Shown here: one piece after another, positions 34,432 through 42,381 of the stretch
How positions within the stretch are numbered: position 1 is the first letter of the stretch
How the letters are laid out: each line of letters starts with the position of its first letter
Assembly (NCBI GenBank): GCA_003242085.1
Contig: QBML01000013.1
Span: forward strand, 1 to 64,000
Source: Pseudanabaena frigida
GTDB taxonomy: Bacteria; Cyanobacteriota; Cyanobacteriia; Pseudanabaenales; Pseudanabaenaceae
Direction: 5' to 3'
Length of the DNA stretch: 64,000 bases
The notes under the pieces: generated by a model
The model's input: the letters and a program-made list of their open reading frames with translations, nothing else
Told to the model about the DNA's origin: nothing
The model's database searches: none
Made by a program: the position numbers and the translations under genes

Positions 34432-35106
34432 CTAACCCTTAGGCACTGGGAGAATCAAAGAAGAAAGATTAGAGGCGAAAAATGCAGCACCAATACCACA
34501 GATTACTAAACCTGCTGACTTGAGGTTAGGCGATACTTGAGAAAAATCACCCTTGAGGACTTTCTGACCGACAAAGAAAGCAACACTCGAAATCACTAAC
34601 TGGATCGTGGTAAAGCCAACTAAATAAGCAACTAAAGCGGTAGTTTGTGCGCCAAAGATCGCTTCACCGTAGGCATAACCATGAAATAGTCCTGCTACTG
34701 CCGACAGAGCAACCATGACTAATACGTTGGGGCTGTTCTTTGCTGCCAACAAAATCCCAAATAGCAAAATTGAGCCTGAAACAATAAGTTCAACCACTGG
34801 GAGCGATACGCCTAGCAAGTGAATTCCCGTGCCGAGCATTGCCGACAAAACGAAGGACAAGGGGATGAAAATACCTTGGGGCTTAAGCGCTGCAAATAAA
34901 CCAACGGTAACGATAAAGGCAAGGTGATCGACACCGATCACGGGGTGCGCCAAACCTGACAGAAAGCCTTCAAAAAAGTTGCTTGGTGTTTTGCCACCCA
35001 TTGCGTGGTGTGCTGATGCGGGGCTAGCAAAGACTAAAAAGCTAAATGCAAAAGCGATCGCTAATGCTTTAGATTGAATTGAAGCGAAAATTTTAGACAA
35101 ATTCAT
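34432..35106 (-). CDS. hupE: HupE/UreJ-family metal (cobalt/nickel) transporter
   Basis: A 224-residue membrane protein: a cleavable N-terminal signal (FASPASAHH), then six or so helices, with the HupE signature HPVIGVDHLAFIVTVG and a Gly/His-rich GLFHGYAYGEAIFG. HupE proteins import Ni or Co. It directly follows a cobalamin riboswitch and leads the corrinoid operon, which indicates cobalt as the substrate (inference supported by known B12-regulated cyanobacterial hupE genes). Confidence 0.92.
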   Translation of the reverse strand: MNLSKIFASIQSKALAIAFAFSFLVFASPASAHHAMGGKTPSNFFEGFLSGLAHPVIGVDHLAFIVTVGLFAALKPQGIFIPLSFVLSAMLGTGIHLLGVSLPVVELIVSGSILLFGILLAAKNSPNVLVMVALSAVAGLFHGYAYGEAIFGAQTTALVAYLVGFTTIQLVISSVAFFVGQKVLKGDFSQVSPNLKSAGLVICGIGAAFFASNLSSLILPVPKG

Positions 35107-35138
35107 ACTCTGTAACTCGCAGATATGGACAAATTAAA

Positions 35139-35344
35139 CTAGTTCTAGCGGGCATCCTGACTTTAAGCACTTAAATTTATTTTTCTTTAAAGGCTCTTAC
35201 AGTTGCGTTACAGCGTTGGACTTTCACCAAACTTTCCCCATTTGCATTTTGTGTCTTTGAAAAGAATTTTGAGCTTAGAAGCTTAGAACCAAGTCATAGA
35301 AACAATTACATTTGTTAACGGCTGTTCCCCGTTAAAACTAGAAC
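35139..35344 (-). ncRNA. Cobalamin (AdoCbl) riboswitch
   Basis: On the minus strand the leader contains GGGGAAAGTTTGGTGAAAGTCC, then GCTG, ACGCAACTGTAAGAG, and AGTCAGGATGCCCGC (the B12 box), in the canonical order and spacing. Closing stem P1 pairs CTAGAAC (35338-35344) with GTTCTAG (35142-35148). It ends 33 nt before hupE and should switch the whole hupE-cobJ operon off when cobalamin is plentiful, probably at translation because no terminator is evident in the short gap. Confidence 0.92.
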
Positions 35345-35412
35345 AGTCTTTGACTTTACAATAATTTGACTGCCTTGAGAAAAAATACTTAATAGATTTA
35401 CAAATTGTGCCG

Positions 35413-36633
35413 ATGACCAGTGAAAAATGGCTAAAGATTATTGGTATTGGTGAAGATGGTTTAGTGGGGCTAAGTACCGCTGCGCGATCGCTAATTGATC
35501 ATACCGAAATATTAGTAGGGGGCGATCGCCATTTAGCAATGTTGCCAGAATTGCCAGAAGATCGACGATCGCGCATAGTTTGGAAATCGCCTATTGAGTC
35601 AACCATCCAGCAAATTATTAATTTGCGCGGTAAGTCTGTCTGTGTCCTAGCCAGTGGCGATCCCCTTTGGTTTGGAATTGGCACAACTTTATTAAAGAGA
35701 ATTCCTATTGAGGAAATTGCAATTATTCCCTCATCTTCTACTTTTAGCTTGATTTGTGCGCGATTAGGATGGTCATTGAATGAAGTGGAAACCCTGAGCC
35801 TATGCGGTCGTCCTGCTTCGCTTTTACAGTCTTATATCTATCCAAATGCTAAACTACTAATTCTGAGTTCAGGAAAAGAAACGCCGCAGATTGTGGCAAA
35901 GATTTTATGCGATCGCCATTTCAGCAATAGCAAAATTACGGTCTTAGAACATCTCAACGGAACTAAAGAACGTATTATTTCTACTGTAGCTAATCAATAT
36001 CAAAGCGTTCCTGAATTTGCCGATCTTAATGCGATCGCTGTGGAATGTATTCCCAATCCTGAAGCAACAATTCACTCACGAATGGTAGGACTTCCCGATG
36101 ATGCTTTTTGTCATGATGGACAATTAACTAAACGCGAAGTTAGAGCGATTACTCTCTCTACCCTTGCACCCTATGCTGGTGAATTACTTTGGGATGTGGG
36201 GGCTGGTTGCGGTTCCATTGGCATTGAATGGATGCGAACTCATCCTCGGTGTCAAGCGATCGCCATCGAAAAGTTCCGCACCCATTTCATCGCTGAAAAT
36301 GCGATCGCCCTTGGTACTCCCAATCTAAAAATCATCGAAGGCAAAGCCCCTGAAGTTCTGCAAGGTTTACCCACGCCTGACGCGATTTTTATTGGTGGTG
36401 GTGCGACTGTCCCAGATTTATTTGAGACTTGCTGGGAAAATTTGCGATCGCAGGGGCGATTAGTAGCTAACGTCGTCACCCTAGAAGGAGAGCAAAAATT
36501 ATTTCAATGGCAGCAAAAATATGGCGGTACGCTTACGCAAATCTCGATCAGTCGTGCCGAGGCGATCGGTTCTTTTCTAGGCTGGAAACCAATGCGACCT
36601 GTTACGCAATGGCAAGTAATAAAACCATTTTAA
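35413..36633 (+). CDS. cobL: Precorrin-6Y C5,15-methyltransferase (CbiE-CbiT fusion)
   Basis: About 406 residues. The N-terminal CbiE domain (LKIIGIGEDGLVGLSTAA, VCVLASGDPLWFGIGTTL) methylates C5/C15, and the C-terminal CbiT domain (from about residue 230, LWDVGAGCGSIGIEWMR, AIFIGGGATVPDL) methylates and decarboxylates C12. Start: ATG at 35413 with an in-frame GTG two codons upstream. It is transcribed divergently from the riboswitch operon and so escapes that riboswitch. Its stop lies in the hairpin at 36621-36667. Confidence 0.95.
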   Translation: MTSEKWLKIIGIGEDGLVGLSTAARSLIDHTEILVGGDRHLAMLPELPEDRRSRIVWKSPIESTIQQIINLRGKSVCVLASGDPLWFGIGTTLLKRIPIEEIAIIPSSSTFSLICARLGWSLNEVETLSLCGRPASLLQSYIYPNAKLLILSSGKETPQIVAKILCDRHFSNSKITVLEHLNGTKERIISTVANQYQSVPEFADLNAIAVECIPNPEATIHSRMVGLPDDAFCHDGQLTKREVRAITLSTLAPYAGELLWDVGAGCGSIGIEWMRTHPRCQAIAIEKFRTHFIAENAIALGTPNLKIIEGKAPEVLQGLPTPDAIFIGGGATVPDLFETCWENLRSQGRLVANVVTLEGEQKLFQWQQKYGGTLTQISISRAEAIGSFLGWKPMRPVTQWQVIKPF

Positions 36634-36667
36634 AAATGTTGCTTCGCTACACTTTTAAAATGGTTTT
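36621..36667. terminator. Hairpin between convergent cobL and cobK
   Basis: AAAACCATTTTAAAAATGTT - GCTTCGC - ACACTTTTAAAATGGTTTT, a slightly imperfect member of the hairpin family covering both stop codons. Confidence 0.75.
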
Positions 36668-37410
36668 TATCGGGAGTTTAACCAAGCGATCGCCTCTTCA
36701 ATGCTTGACACCTTTTCGCCTTCAGGCATCGCAGGACGTTGCACCATCACAATGGGAATTCCTAATTCTCGTGCGGCGATAATCTTGGCATAGGTGGCAT
36801 CACCACCGCTATTTTTACTCACGATCGCCTCAATCTGAAATTCGCGCAGTAGTTCCCGTTCCTGTTCTAAGTTAAATGGCCCCCGATCTAGCAAGACCTT
36901 GCTATTAGGAAGTTCGATGTCAGGTGGATCGATGGAGCGCATTAAATACCAAGTATCTGGGTAGGTTTGCGATCGCTGCAAAAATGGTTCTAGTTGCTGT
37001 CTACCCGATGTAATAAATACACGATTTATAGATTCAGAAATTGCTTGAGCAGCAGCTTCTACAGTTTCTACTTCGATCCAATTGTCACCAGAGAGCTTTT
37101 CCCATTGTGGACGGACGAGCATGAGGTGAGGGATTTGGGCAGTCTGAGAAGCGATCGCGCCGTTCATCGTAATTTGTCCCGCGCAAGGATGGGTGGCATC
37201 GATTAAGAAATCAATAGCATTTTCTTGTAAATATCTCGCTAATCCTTCTGCGCCACCAAATCCACCAATGCGAACCTGTCCAACTAGGGCGGATGGCTTT
37301 TTGGTGCGCCCAGCGAGGGAGCTAATTACTTCTATTTCAGGGATGCTGGCAAGTTTGGTGGCAAGTTTCACAGCATCACCAGTGCCGCCTAAAATAAGAA
37401 CTTTTTTCAT
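36667..37410 (-). CDS. cobK: Precorrin-6A reductase
   Basis: A 247-residue CobK/CbiJ NAD(P)H enzyme that reduces the macrocycle of precorrin-6A. The N-terminal dinucleotide fold is VLILGGTGDAVKLATKLA, and FLIDATHPCAGQITMNG, RVFITSGRQQLEPFL and the C-terminal VSKNSGGDATYAKIIAAREL are conserved. It converges with cobL. It is the last corrinoid gene before the accessory island. Confidence 0.94.
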   Translation of the reverse strand: MKKVLILGGTGDAVKLATKLASIPEIEVISSLAGRTKKPSALVGQVRIGGFGGAEGLARYLQENAIDFLIDATHPCAGQITMNGAIASQTAQIPHLMLVRPQWEKLSGDNWIEVETVEAAAQAISESINRVFITSGRQQLEPFLQRSQTYPDTWYLMRSIDPPDIELPNSKVLLDRGPFNLEQERELLREFQIEAIVSKNSGGDATYAKIIAARELGIPIVMVQRPAMPEGEKVSSIEEAIAWLNSR

Positions 37411-37446
37411 GACTAAAAATATTGGAAAATTTACCTATGCTGTTTA

Positions 37447-37860
37447 TTATGAAGGATAAAGTTTCTGCAATATTAAAGCTTGCCTGATCATTAGACGCTT
37501 TGGCTCATTGAGCTTCAATAAAAATATCGTGGTTCTTGCAATAGTGGTTTTCCCTAAAATATTGCCTTGATCAATTTGAAAATGTTCATTCCATTTGTGC
37601 AATCGAGGGTTAAATAGAACTGTAATTTGTTTGGTAATTGGATCGATACTGGTTAAATCTGAGCCTTTATATCGATTACATGGCAGGCAAGCCAGCACTA
37701 AATTTTCTTCTGTCGATAAGCCACCATGCTTGACTGCTGTCGCGTGGTCTACTTCATGGCTATAAATGGAGAAATCTTGATGGATTAGGCAGTATTCGCA
37801 TTTCCCACCTGCGCGATCAGTTACTAATTGTCTAAGCTGACTGGAAATGTAGGAGGTCAT
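37447..37860 (-). CDS. HNH endonuclease
   Basis: A 137-residue HNH nuclease with two zinc-knuckle cysteine pairs (CEYC and CLPCNRYKG) around the HNH core YSHEVDHATAVKHGG and STEENLVLAC. It begins 4 bases inside the end of the preceding gene (ATGA-type overlap), so the pair is translationally coupled. The DNA target is unknown. Paired architectures of this kind recur in cyanobacteria (recollection), but I know of no assigned function. Confidence 0.88.
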   Translation of the reverse strand: MTSYISSQLRQLVTDRAGGKCEYCLIHQDFSIYSHEVDHATAVKHGGLSTEENLVLACLPCNRYKGSDLTSIDPITKQITVLFNPRLHKWNEHFQIDQGNILGKTTIARTTIFLLKLNEPKRLMIRQALILQKLYPS

Positions 37861-38273
37861 GCTGAATGCGAAATACTGGAGTTTTTAGTTTGTATTGCGG
37901 TGTAGGATCGAATTTTTAGCATGGTCATTAAAACATCAAGCTGTTCGTAGAGATTAAGTTCAGCTATTTCAGAGGGTAGCAGATTTGAATCTCGGTTCTT
38001 TTGTAGAAGTTTCTGTAGGCGAGTTTGCGATCGCTCGGAAACTTTAAAGTTAGCAATCTGTTCGGATGTGGGACGATTTACTAAAAAGTCAAGAATTTCT
38101 AGATAGGTTGGGAAGTCTGTAGGTAAAGGATTACTAACTAATTCGGTGCTAGATGTAGATTCGTTGAGGAGTGAGGTGTTAATTAGACGCGCAAAGATTT
38201 CTGAGATTTGATTTTGATATGGGGCTAGCCTTTGGGCTAATTCGTCTGGAATGTCAATGGTTAGCTGTGCCAT
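37857..38273 (-). CDS. Conserved hypothetical protein with RHH-like N-terminus
   Basis: A 138-residue protein. It opens with a strand-helix segment, AQLTIDIPDELAQRLAPYQN, that looks like a ribbon-helix-helix antitoxin N-terminus, followed by a helical domain (FPTYLEILDFLVNRPTSEQI) and a C-terminal LNLYEQLDVLMTMLKIRSY. It is translationally coupled to the downstream HNH nuclease. It may be an antitoxin-like or accessory partner of that nuclease (inference); no catalytic motif is seen. Confidence 0.7.
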   Translation of the reverse strand: MAQLTIDIPDELAQRLAPYQNQISEIFARLINTSLLNESTSSTELVSNPLPTDFPTYLEILDFLVNRPTSEQIANFKVSERSQTRLQKLLQKNRDSNLLPSEIAELNLYEQLDVLMTMLKIRSYTAIQTKNSSISHSA

Positions 38274-38474
38274 TTGTTTAGAGTGTTTTGGGTTGCAATT
38301 GTTACATTATAGGCAAATGTTTGGATGGGGCGATCGCCTAAATCCACCATCACGAATTAGCAAGGTGATCGCCTCAAAGTAACCAAAGATCGTAAATTTA
38401 TCTCTACTAATGCTGATATCAGCCGTGAATTAAGCTAATGTAGATACAATATAGATACATTGACGGTGATTTTT

Positions 38475-38717
38475 ATGACTGCCGCGATCGCTAAGTGGGG
38501 TAATAGTTTAGCAGTACGCATTCCTCAAGCTATAGCTGAACAGGTGCAAATTCAAGCAGGAAGCGAAATCAGTATTGATATTATTGATGGCAAGATTGTT
38601 TTGACACCTCATCGGCGTAAAAAATATACTCTAGATGAATTACTTGATGAGATGACCTCCGAGCATCTCCATACAGAAATTTCTACGGGTGTTTCTGTTG
38701 GTAATGAAGCATGGTAA
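38475..38717 (+). CDS. MazE-type antitoxin (AbrB/SpoVT fold)
   Basis: An 80-residue antitoxin: AAIAKWGNSLAVRIPQAIAE is the classic swapped-hairpin DNA-binding N-terminus, followed by VLTPHRRKKYTLDELLDEM and an acidic toxin-neutralising tail ending VGNEAW. ATG at 38475 preferred over the upstream TTG. It overlaps the following mazF-type toxin by 7 nt, the standard arrangement. It closely resembles the antitoxin at 42071-42325 (YTLDELL / YSLDELL, VGNE). Confidence 0.92.
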   Translation: MTAAIAKWGNSLAVRIPQAIAEQVQIQAGSEISIDIIDGKIVLTPHRRKKYTLDELLDEMTSEHLHTEISTGVSVGNEAW

Positions 38718-39046
38718 AGCCATACATTCCAGATCGTGGTGATATTGTTTGGCTAGATTTCGATCCACAGGCTGGGCATGAACAATCTGGTCATCGTCCT
38801 GCTTTTGTAATTTCGCCGATCGCCTATAACCAAAGGTCAAATTTAGCTCTGCTTTGTCCGATTACTTCTAAAACTAAGGGATGGAAGTTTGAGGTTCTAC
38901 TCACGGATACCAAGACTAAGGGAGTGATTCTTGCCGATCAGATTAAGAGTTTAGATTGGCAAGTGAGAAGGATTGATTTTATTGAGAAGGCTTCTGTAAG
39001 TATTATTGATGAAGTTATCGGCAAAATTGAGGCGTTATTAACCTAG
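38711..39046 (+). CDS. MazF-family mRNA interferase toxin
   Basis: A 111-residue PemK/MazF toxin, a sequence-specific endoribonuclease. IPDRGDIVWLDFDPQAGHEQ, SGHRPAFVISP and LCPITSK are the conserved strands; the catalytic Arg/Thr region is in HRPAFV and PITSKT. It is the second gene of module TA1 and is followed after 13 nt by the OLD-like ATPase gene on the same strand. Confidence 0.93.
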   Translation: MVKPYIPDRGDIVWLDFDPQAGHEQSGHRPAFVISPIAYNQRSNLALLCPITSKTKGWKFEVLLTDTKTKGVILADQIKSLDWQVRRIDFIEKASVSIIDEVIGKIEALLT

Positions 39047-39059
39047 CACTTAAAAAAAT

Positions 39060-40985
39060 ATGGAAGATAAAATCAGATACAAAGAAATACTTTTACCTTC
39101 TGAAGAGCCATTCTTAAATTATTCAGTTGGTGAATCTAAATCACTTGCTCCACTATCCTTAGTAAATATTTTCATAGGCTCAAATAATTGTGGAAAAAGC
39201 CGACTACTTCGTTCACTATTTTCTATTAATGATTTTCAATACAATACAAACCATTATAGCTACAAAGATCTTTATTCTCTGCTAGCAGAGCTAAGTATGG
39301 AGTGTAGACAAGCTTTTCATTCTGGTATTTCAGAAGTTGGAGGGATAAGCCTAGAATACATAATTGAAGTATTACCCTCAAATTTAGATAATTATATAGA
39401 TGGGAAAAGTCCAATATATAAAACGATAGAGACAATCATAGAGAAACTAGTACTTATTGATAGTCATACTGCAACTATTAATTATATGCATTTTTCAGAT
39501 TCTAGTATTCCTCCTTTAGCAAAAACAGTTTCTGATAGTATTAAAAAGTCCGCTAAAAAATTCAAGCAAAAATTTAATGATTTAAATATCAACCAAAATC
39601 TGGAGAATGAGAAACATTATTACTTACCTATACTTCGAGGGATGCGTCCTTTAGATGTTGACGATCAACATCTAAATTTTTATGGAGAAAGAACAAAGTG
39701 GGACTATTTTAGAAGTAGTGATTCTCTCACTGACAAGATGCAAATATTTACAGGACTTGAGCTATATCAAAGTCTTAAAGAAAAACTACTTGGTGAACCA
39801 GAAGAGAGGCTACTAGTTAGAAAATTTGAAGATTTTTTGTCAGCTAATTTCTTTGAAAGTAAACCAGTTACATTAATACCAAAAGAGAAAAGCCCCAAGG
39901 TAGTCCACATTAAAATTGGTAATGAGCCTCAATATCCTATTTATCAACTAGGTGATGGCTTACAAAATCTAATTATCTGTACATTTAATATTTTTACAGA
40001 AAAAGAAAGGTGTCTTTTCTTTATAGAAGAGCCTGATATGTTTATGCATCCATCATTGCAAAGATCATTCTTAGAAGTGTTATCAGAATATGATCAGCAT
40101 CAATATTTCATCACTTCACATTCCAATCATTTTCTAGATATGACAATTGATTTTGACAATATCTCAGTATTCCATTTCTCTAAACACGAAGATACTCAGC
40201 CACAGTTTCATATTCGCCCATCCTCACCACGCGATAGACAAATACTACTTGACTTAGGAGTAAGAAATTCATCCGTATTTATTACCAACGCAACAATTTG
40301 GGTTGAAGGTAAAACAGATCGTCTGTATCTCAAAGCTTACATGAAGAAATATATTGATGAGTTAAAGAATAGTGACCATGAAAAGCACAGTGAGCTAATT
40401 AAACTCAAAGAAGACTACCATTACTCATTTGTAGAATATCAAGGCGCAAATTTAACCCATTGGAGTTTCGACCCAGATGAAAAAGAAACAAAAGAGATTA
40501 AAGCTAGTTATGTTTGCGCCCATGCTTTTCTTATCGCCGATGGTGATGTAGCCACAAAAGGCGATCGTAAGCAAGTGTATACCGACATGCTAGGTGATAG
40601 ATTTTATCTTCTAGAAGTAAAAGAAATTGAAAATCTTATACCTGTTGAAATACTTCGGAAAGTAGTCGCTGAAAAGTTTAAAGAGTACGAAGGCAACATT
40701 GAGCATATCAATTATGAAGACTATGCAAAACTTGATACTCCTATTGGTAAATATCTCGATAGTCTATTGAAAGCGATACCAGAAGGGAAAACTGTTTTTG
40801 CGGCAATCAACAAATCAAAGATAAAAAGTGAGGGATCTGGAACAATCAAGTCTAAAGGTACATTCTGTGATGATGCAATCAAATTTATGCAAAATCTTGA
40901 ATGTGAATGGGCTTTGAATGATGATCTTAAAGCTATTTGCGAGAAAATTTTTAACCATATAATCACTCAAAACAATAACTCATAA
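39060..40985 (+). CDS. OLD-like AAA ATPase with TOPRIM nuclease domain
   Basis: A 641-residue protein. The N-terminal ABC-type ATPase has Walker A FIGSNNCGKSRLL (residues about 40-47), Walker B with catalytic Glu CLFFIEEPDMFMHP (near 320) and H-loop YFITSHSNHFLD. The C-terminal TOPRIM domain has the metal-binding Glu in WVEGKTDRLYLKA (near 415) and ADGD (near 493). This is the architecture of OLD-family nucleases, many of which act in phage defence (class 1 OLD, GajA, AriA). No UvrD-like or AriB partner is adjacent, so it looks stand-alone. The gene is AT-rich, lacks any GCGATCGC site over 1.9 kb, and is probably acquired. Confidence 0.85.
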   Translation: MEDKIRYKEILLPSEEPFLNYSVGESKSLAPLSLVNIFIGSNNCGKSRLLRSLFSINDFQYNTNHYSYKDLYSLLAELSMECRQAFHSGISEVGGISLEYIIEVLPSNLDNYIDGKSPIYKTIETIIEKLVLIDSHTATINYMHFSDSSIPPLAKTVSDSIKKSAKKFKQKFNDLNINQNLENEKHYYLPILRGMRPLDVDDQHLNFYGERTKWDYFRSSDSLTDKMQIFTGLELYQSLKEKLLGEPEERLLVRKFEDFLSANFFESKPVTLIPKEKSPKVVHIKIGNEPQYPIYQLGDGLQNLIICTFNIFTEKERCLFFIEEPDMFMHPSLQRSFLEVLSEYDQHQYFITSHSNHFLDMTIDFDNISVFHFSKHEDTQPQFHIRPSSPRDRQILLDLGVRNSSVFITNATIWVEGKTDRLYLKAYMKKYIDELKNSDHEKHSELIKLKEDYHYSFVEYQGANLTHWSFDPDEKETKEIKASYVCAHAFLIADGDVATKGDRKQVYTDMLGDRFYLLEVKEIENLIPVEILRKVVAEKFKEYEGNIEHINYEDYAKLDTPIGKYLDSLLKAIPEGKTVFAAINKSKIKSEGSGTIKSKGTFCDDAIKFMQNLECEWALNDDLKAICEKIFNHIITQNNNS

Positions 40986-41029
40986 AACTAGATAATTGTC
41001 TGCTATACAAAATCAAAGGAGTATGATCA

Positions 41030-41284
41030 ATGACAACAATTACTAAAGAATCTCTCAAGCAAGAGTTAGACCACTTCAATGATGAACAACTAAAACAAGT
41101 TGCAGATTTTATTGCATTTATCAAATTTCAGACCAAATTTACGCACCAGAAAACGGATGTTAACCAGTTTGCTAACCTCTACCAAGAATTTGCTCAAGAA
41201 GATCGAGAATTAGCTGAAGCAGGGATTTCTGAATATGCGGAACTCTTGAATAGTGAGGACAAAAATGAAAGTGGAACGTGGTGA
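41030..41284 (+). CDS. Probable antitoxin of a MazF-type module
   Basis: An 84-residue, acidic, mostly helical protein (SLKQELDHFNDEQLKQVADF, then AEAGISEYAELLNSEDKNES). It has no AbrB fold and differs from the other two antitoxins. Its end overlaps the MazF/PemK gene by 20 nt, so the antitoxin role is inferred from position and size; it resembles DUF2281-like antitoxins. GGAG lies 8 nt upstream of the ATG. Confidence 0.75.
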   Translation: MTTITKESLKQELDHFNDEQLKQVADFIAFIKFQTKFTHQKTDVNQFANLYQEFAQEDRELAEAGISEYAELLNSEDKNESGTW

Positions 41285-41615
41285 AATATGGTTAGCCAAT
41301 CTCGACCCCACCAAAGGCTCAGAACAAGCTGGCACTCGTCCGATTATCATCTTTCAAGAAAATACAATCTCTAAATTCACCAGCACGATTATCACAATTC
41401 CCCTCACAACTAATTTGCGGCGTGCAGCTTTACCAAGCTGTTTACTGATTTCTAGTGGTCAAGGCGGGTTAAACCAAGACTCAGTTGCACTTTGTCATCA
41501 ACTTCGCGTACTTGACAAAACTCGCTTGATTAAAAGATTAGGGCAGCTAGACATAAACGTAATTGCCGAGTTAGAAAGAACTGTCCTATTTACTCTTGGA
41601 TATCAAACGCCATGA
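41265..41615 (+). CDS. MazF/PemK-family toxin
   Basis: A 116-residue mRNA interferase with VERGEIWLANLDPTKGSEQA, GTRPIIIFQ and TIPLTTNLRRAALPSC. ATG at 41265 is chosen over the GTG at 41253 because it aligns with the family start. It overlaps its antitoxin. C-terminal LDINVIAELERTVLFTLGY is typical of the DNA-Arg/GTR subgroup. Confidence 0.93.
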   Translation: MKVERGEIWLANLDPTKGSEQAGTRPIIIFQENTISKFTSTIITIPLTTNLRRAALPSCLLISSGQGGLNQDSVALCHQLRVLDKTRLIKRLGQLDINVIAELERTVLFTLGYQTP

Positions 41616-41735
41616 TATTCCATGGTATCTATGTGAAGGAGATAGACCATACATTGCAAAAATCTTTAGACATTGATTAGGATAATTAATTTTATGATCG
41701 CGATCGCACCTTTAGCATTATTCGCGATCGCAAAA

Positions 41736-42074
41736 TTACTGAGAGCTAAATAGAGTAACAATTTTAGCCAACACATCATCAACGATCTCATCTGGCACAC
41801 TCTCCAACTTTCGAGCCTTACGAGCAGATAAATCAATAGGACGAGGTTGATCGCAACGAACTACACCTTTAGTGAGGGTTCCAGCAGAAGCTAGAGAAAC
41901 AGCAAAACCTGCGGTTCTCGCAAAATTCCCACCCGATGTAATTGGGACAACTATAGGAACTTTGGTTAAAGCATTGAATTTATCGGGAGAGACAATCAAA
42001 ACTGGTCTAGTACCCTGTTGTTCATGCCCTTCAGTTGGATCAAGCGAAACAAGATAAATATCACCACGTTTCAC
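41736..42074 (-). CDS. MazF-family toxin
   Basis: A 112-residue MazF homologue (KRGDIYLVSLDPTEGHEQQG, TRPVLIVSP, VPITSGGNFARTAGFAVSL, GVVRCDQPRPIDL). It overlaps its upstream MazE-type antitoxin by 4 nt and is third of the island's toxin modules, on the opposite strand to the other two and immediately downstream of cobN. Confidence 0.94.
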   Translation of the reverse strand: MKRGDIYLVSLDPTEGHEQQGTRPVLIVSPDKFNALTKVPIVVPITSGGNFARTAGFAVSLASAGTLTKGVVRCDQPRPIDLSARKARKLESVPDEIVDDVLAKIVTLFSSQ

Positions 42075-42325
42075 AGTTCATTCCCCACAGGTTTCACATC
42101 TAGCCAAACACAATCATCTTCCGTTATCGGAGAATTCGGATTGCACTGCGCCAAAAGCTCATCCAGTGAATATTGTGGTTTCGGTTGAGGTTCAATAATC
42201 AATCTGCCATTGTCAACAGTAACCCCCACAGTTGTACCTGATTGTAGGTTCAAAATTTCGAGAACGGCTGGGGGAATCGCTAACATGATCGAGCCACCGA
42301 CCTTACGAAGATTTGTGGTGTGCAT
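42071..42325 (-). CDS. MazE-type antitoxin (AbrB fold)
   Basis: An 84-residue protein with the AbrB/SpoVT N-terminus TTNLRKVGGSIMLAIPPAVL and a C-terminal KPQYSLDELLAQ plus acidic tail. I use the ATG at 42325; the longer ORF adds a hydrophobic 20-residue leader that does not fit the family. Only 56 nt separate it from the cobN stop, so read-through from cobN is possible. Confidence 0.92.
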   Translation of the reverse strand: MHTTNLRKVGGSIMLAIPPAVLEILNLQSGTTVGVTVDNGRLIIEPQPKPQYSLDELLAQCNPNSPITEDDCVWLDVKPVGNEL

Positions 42326-42381
42326 AATTTTTCTTGTAGTTATACTTAAATATAACATTAGTAAAAAACTTAGCTTTATCA

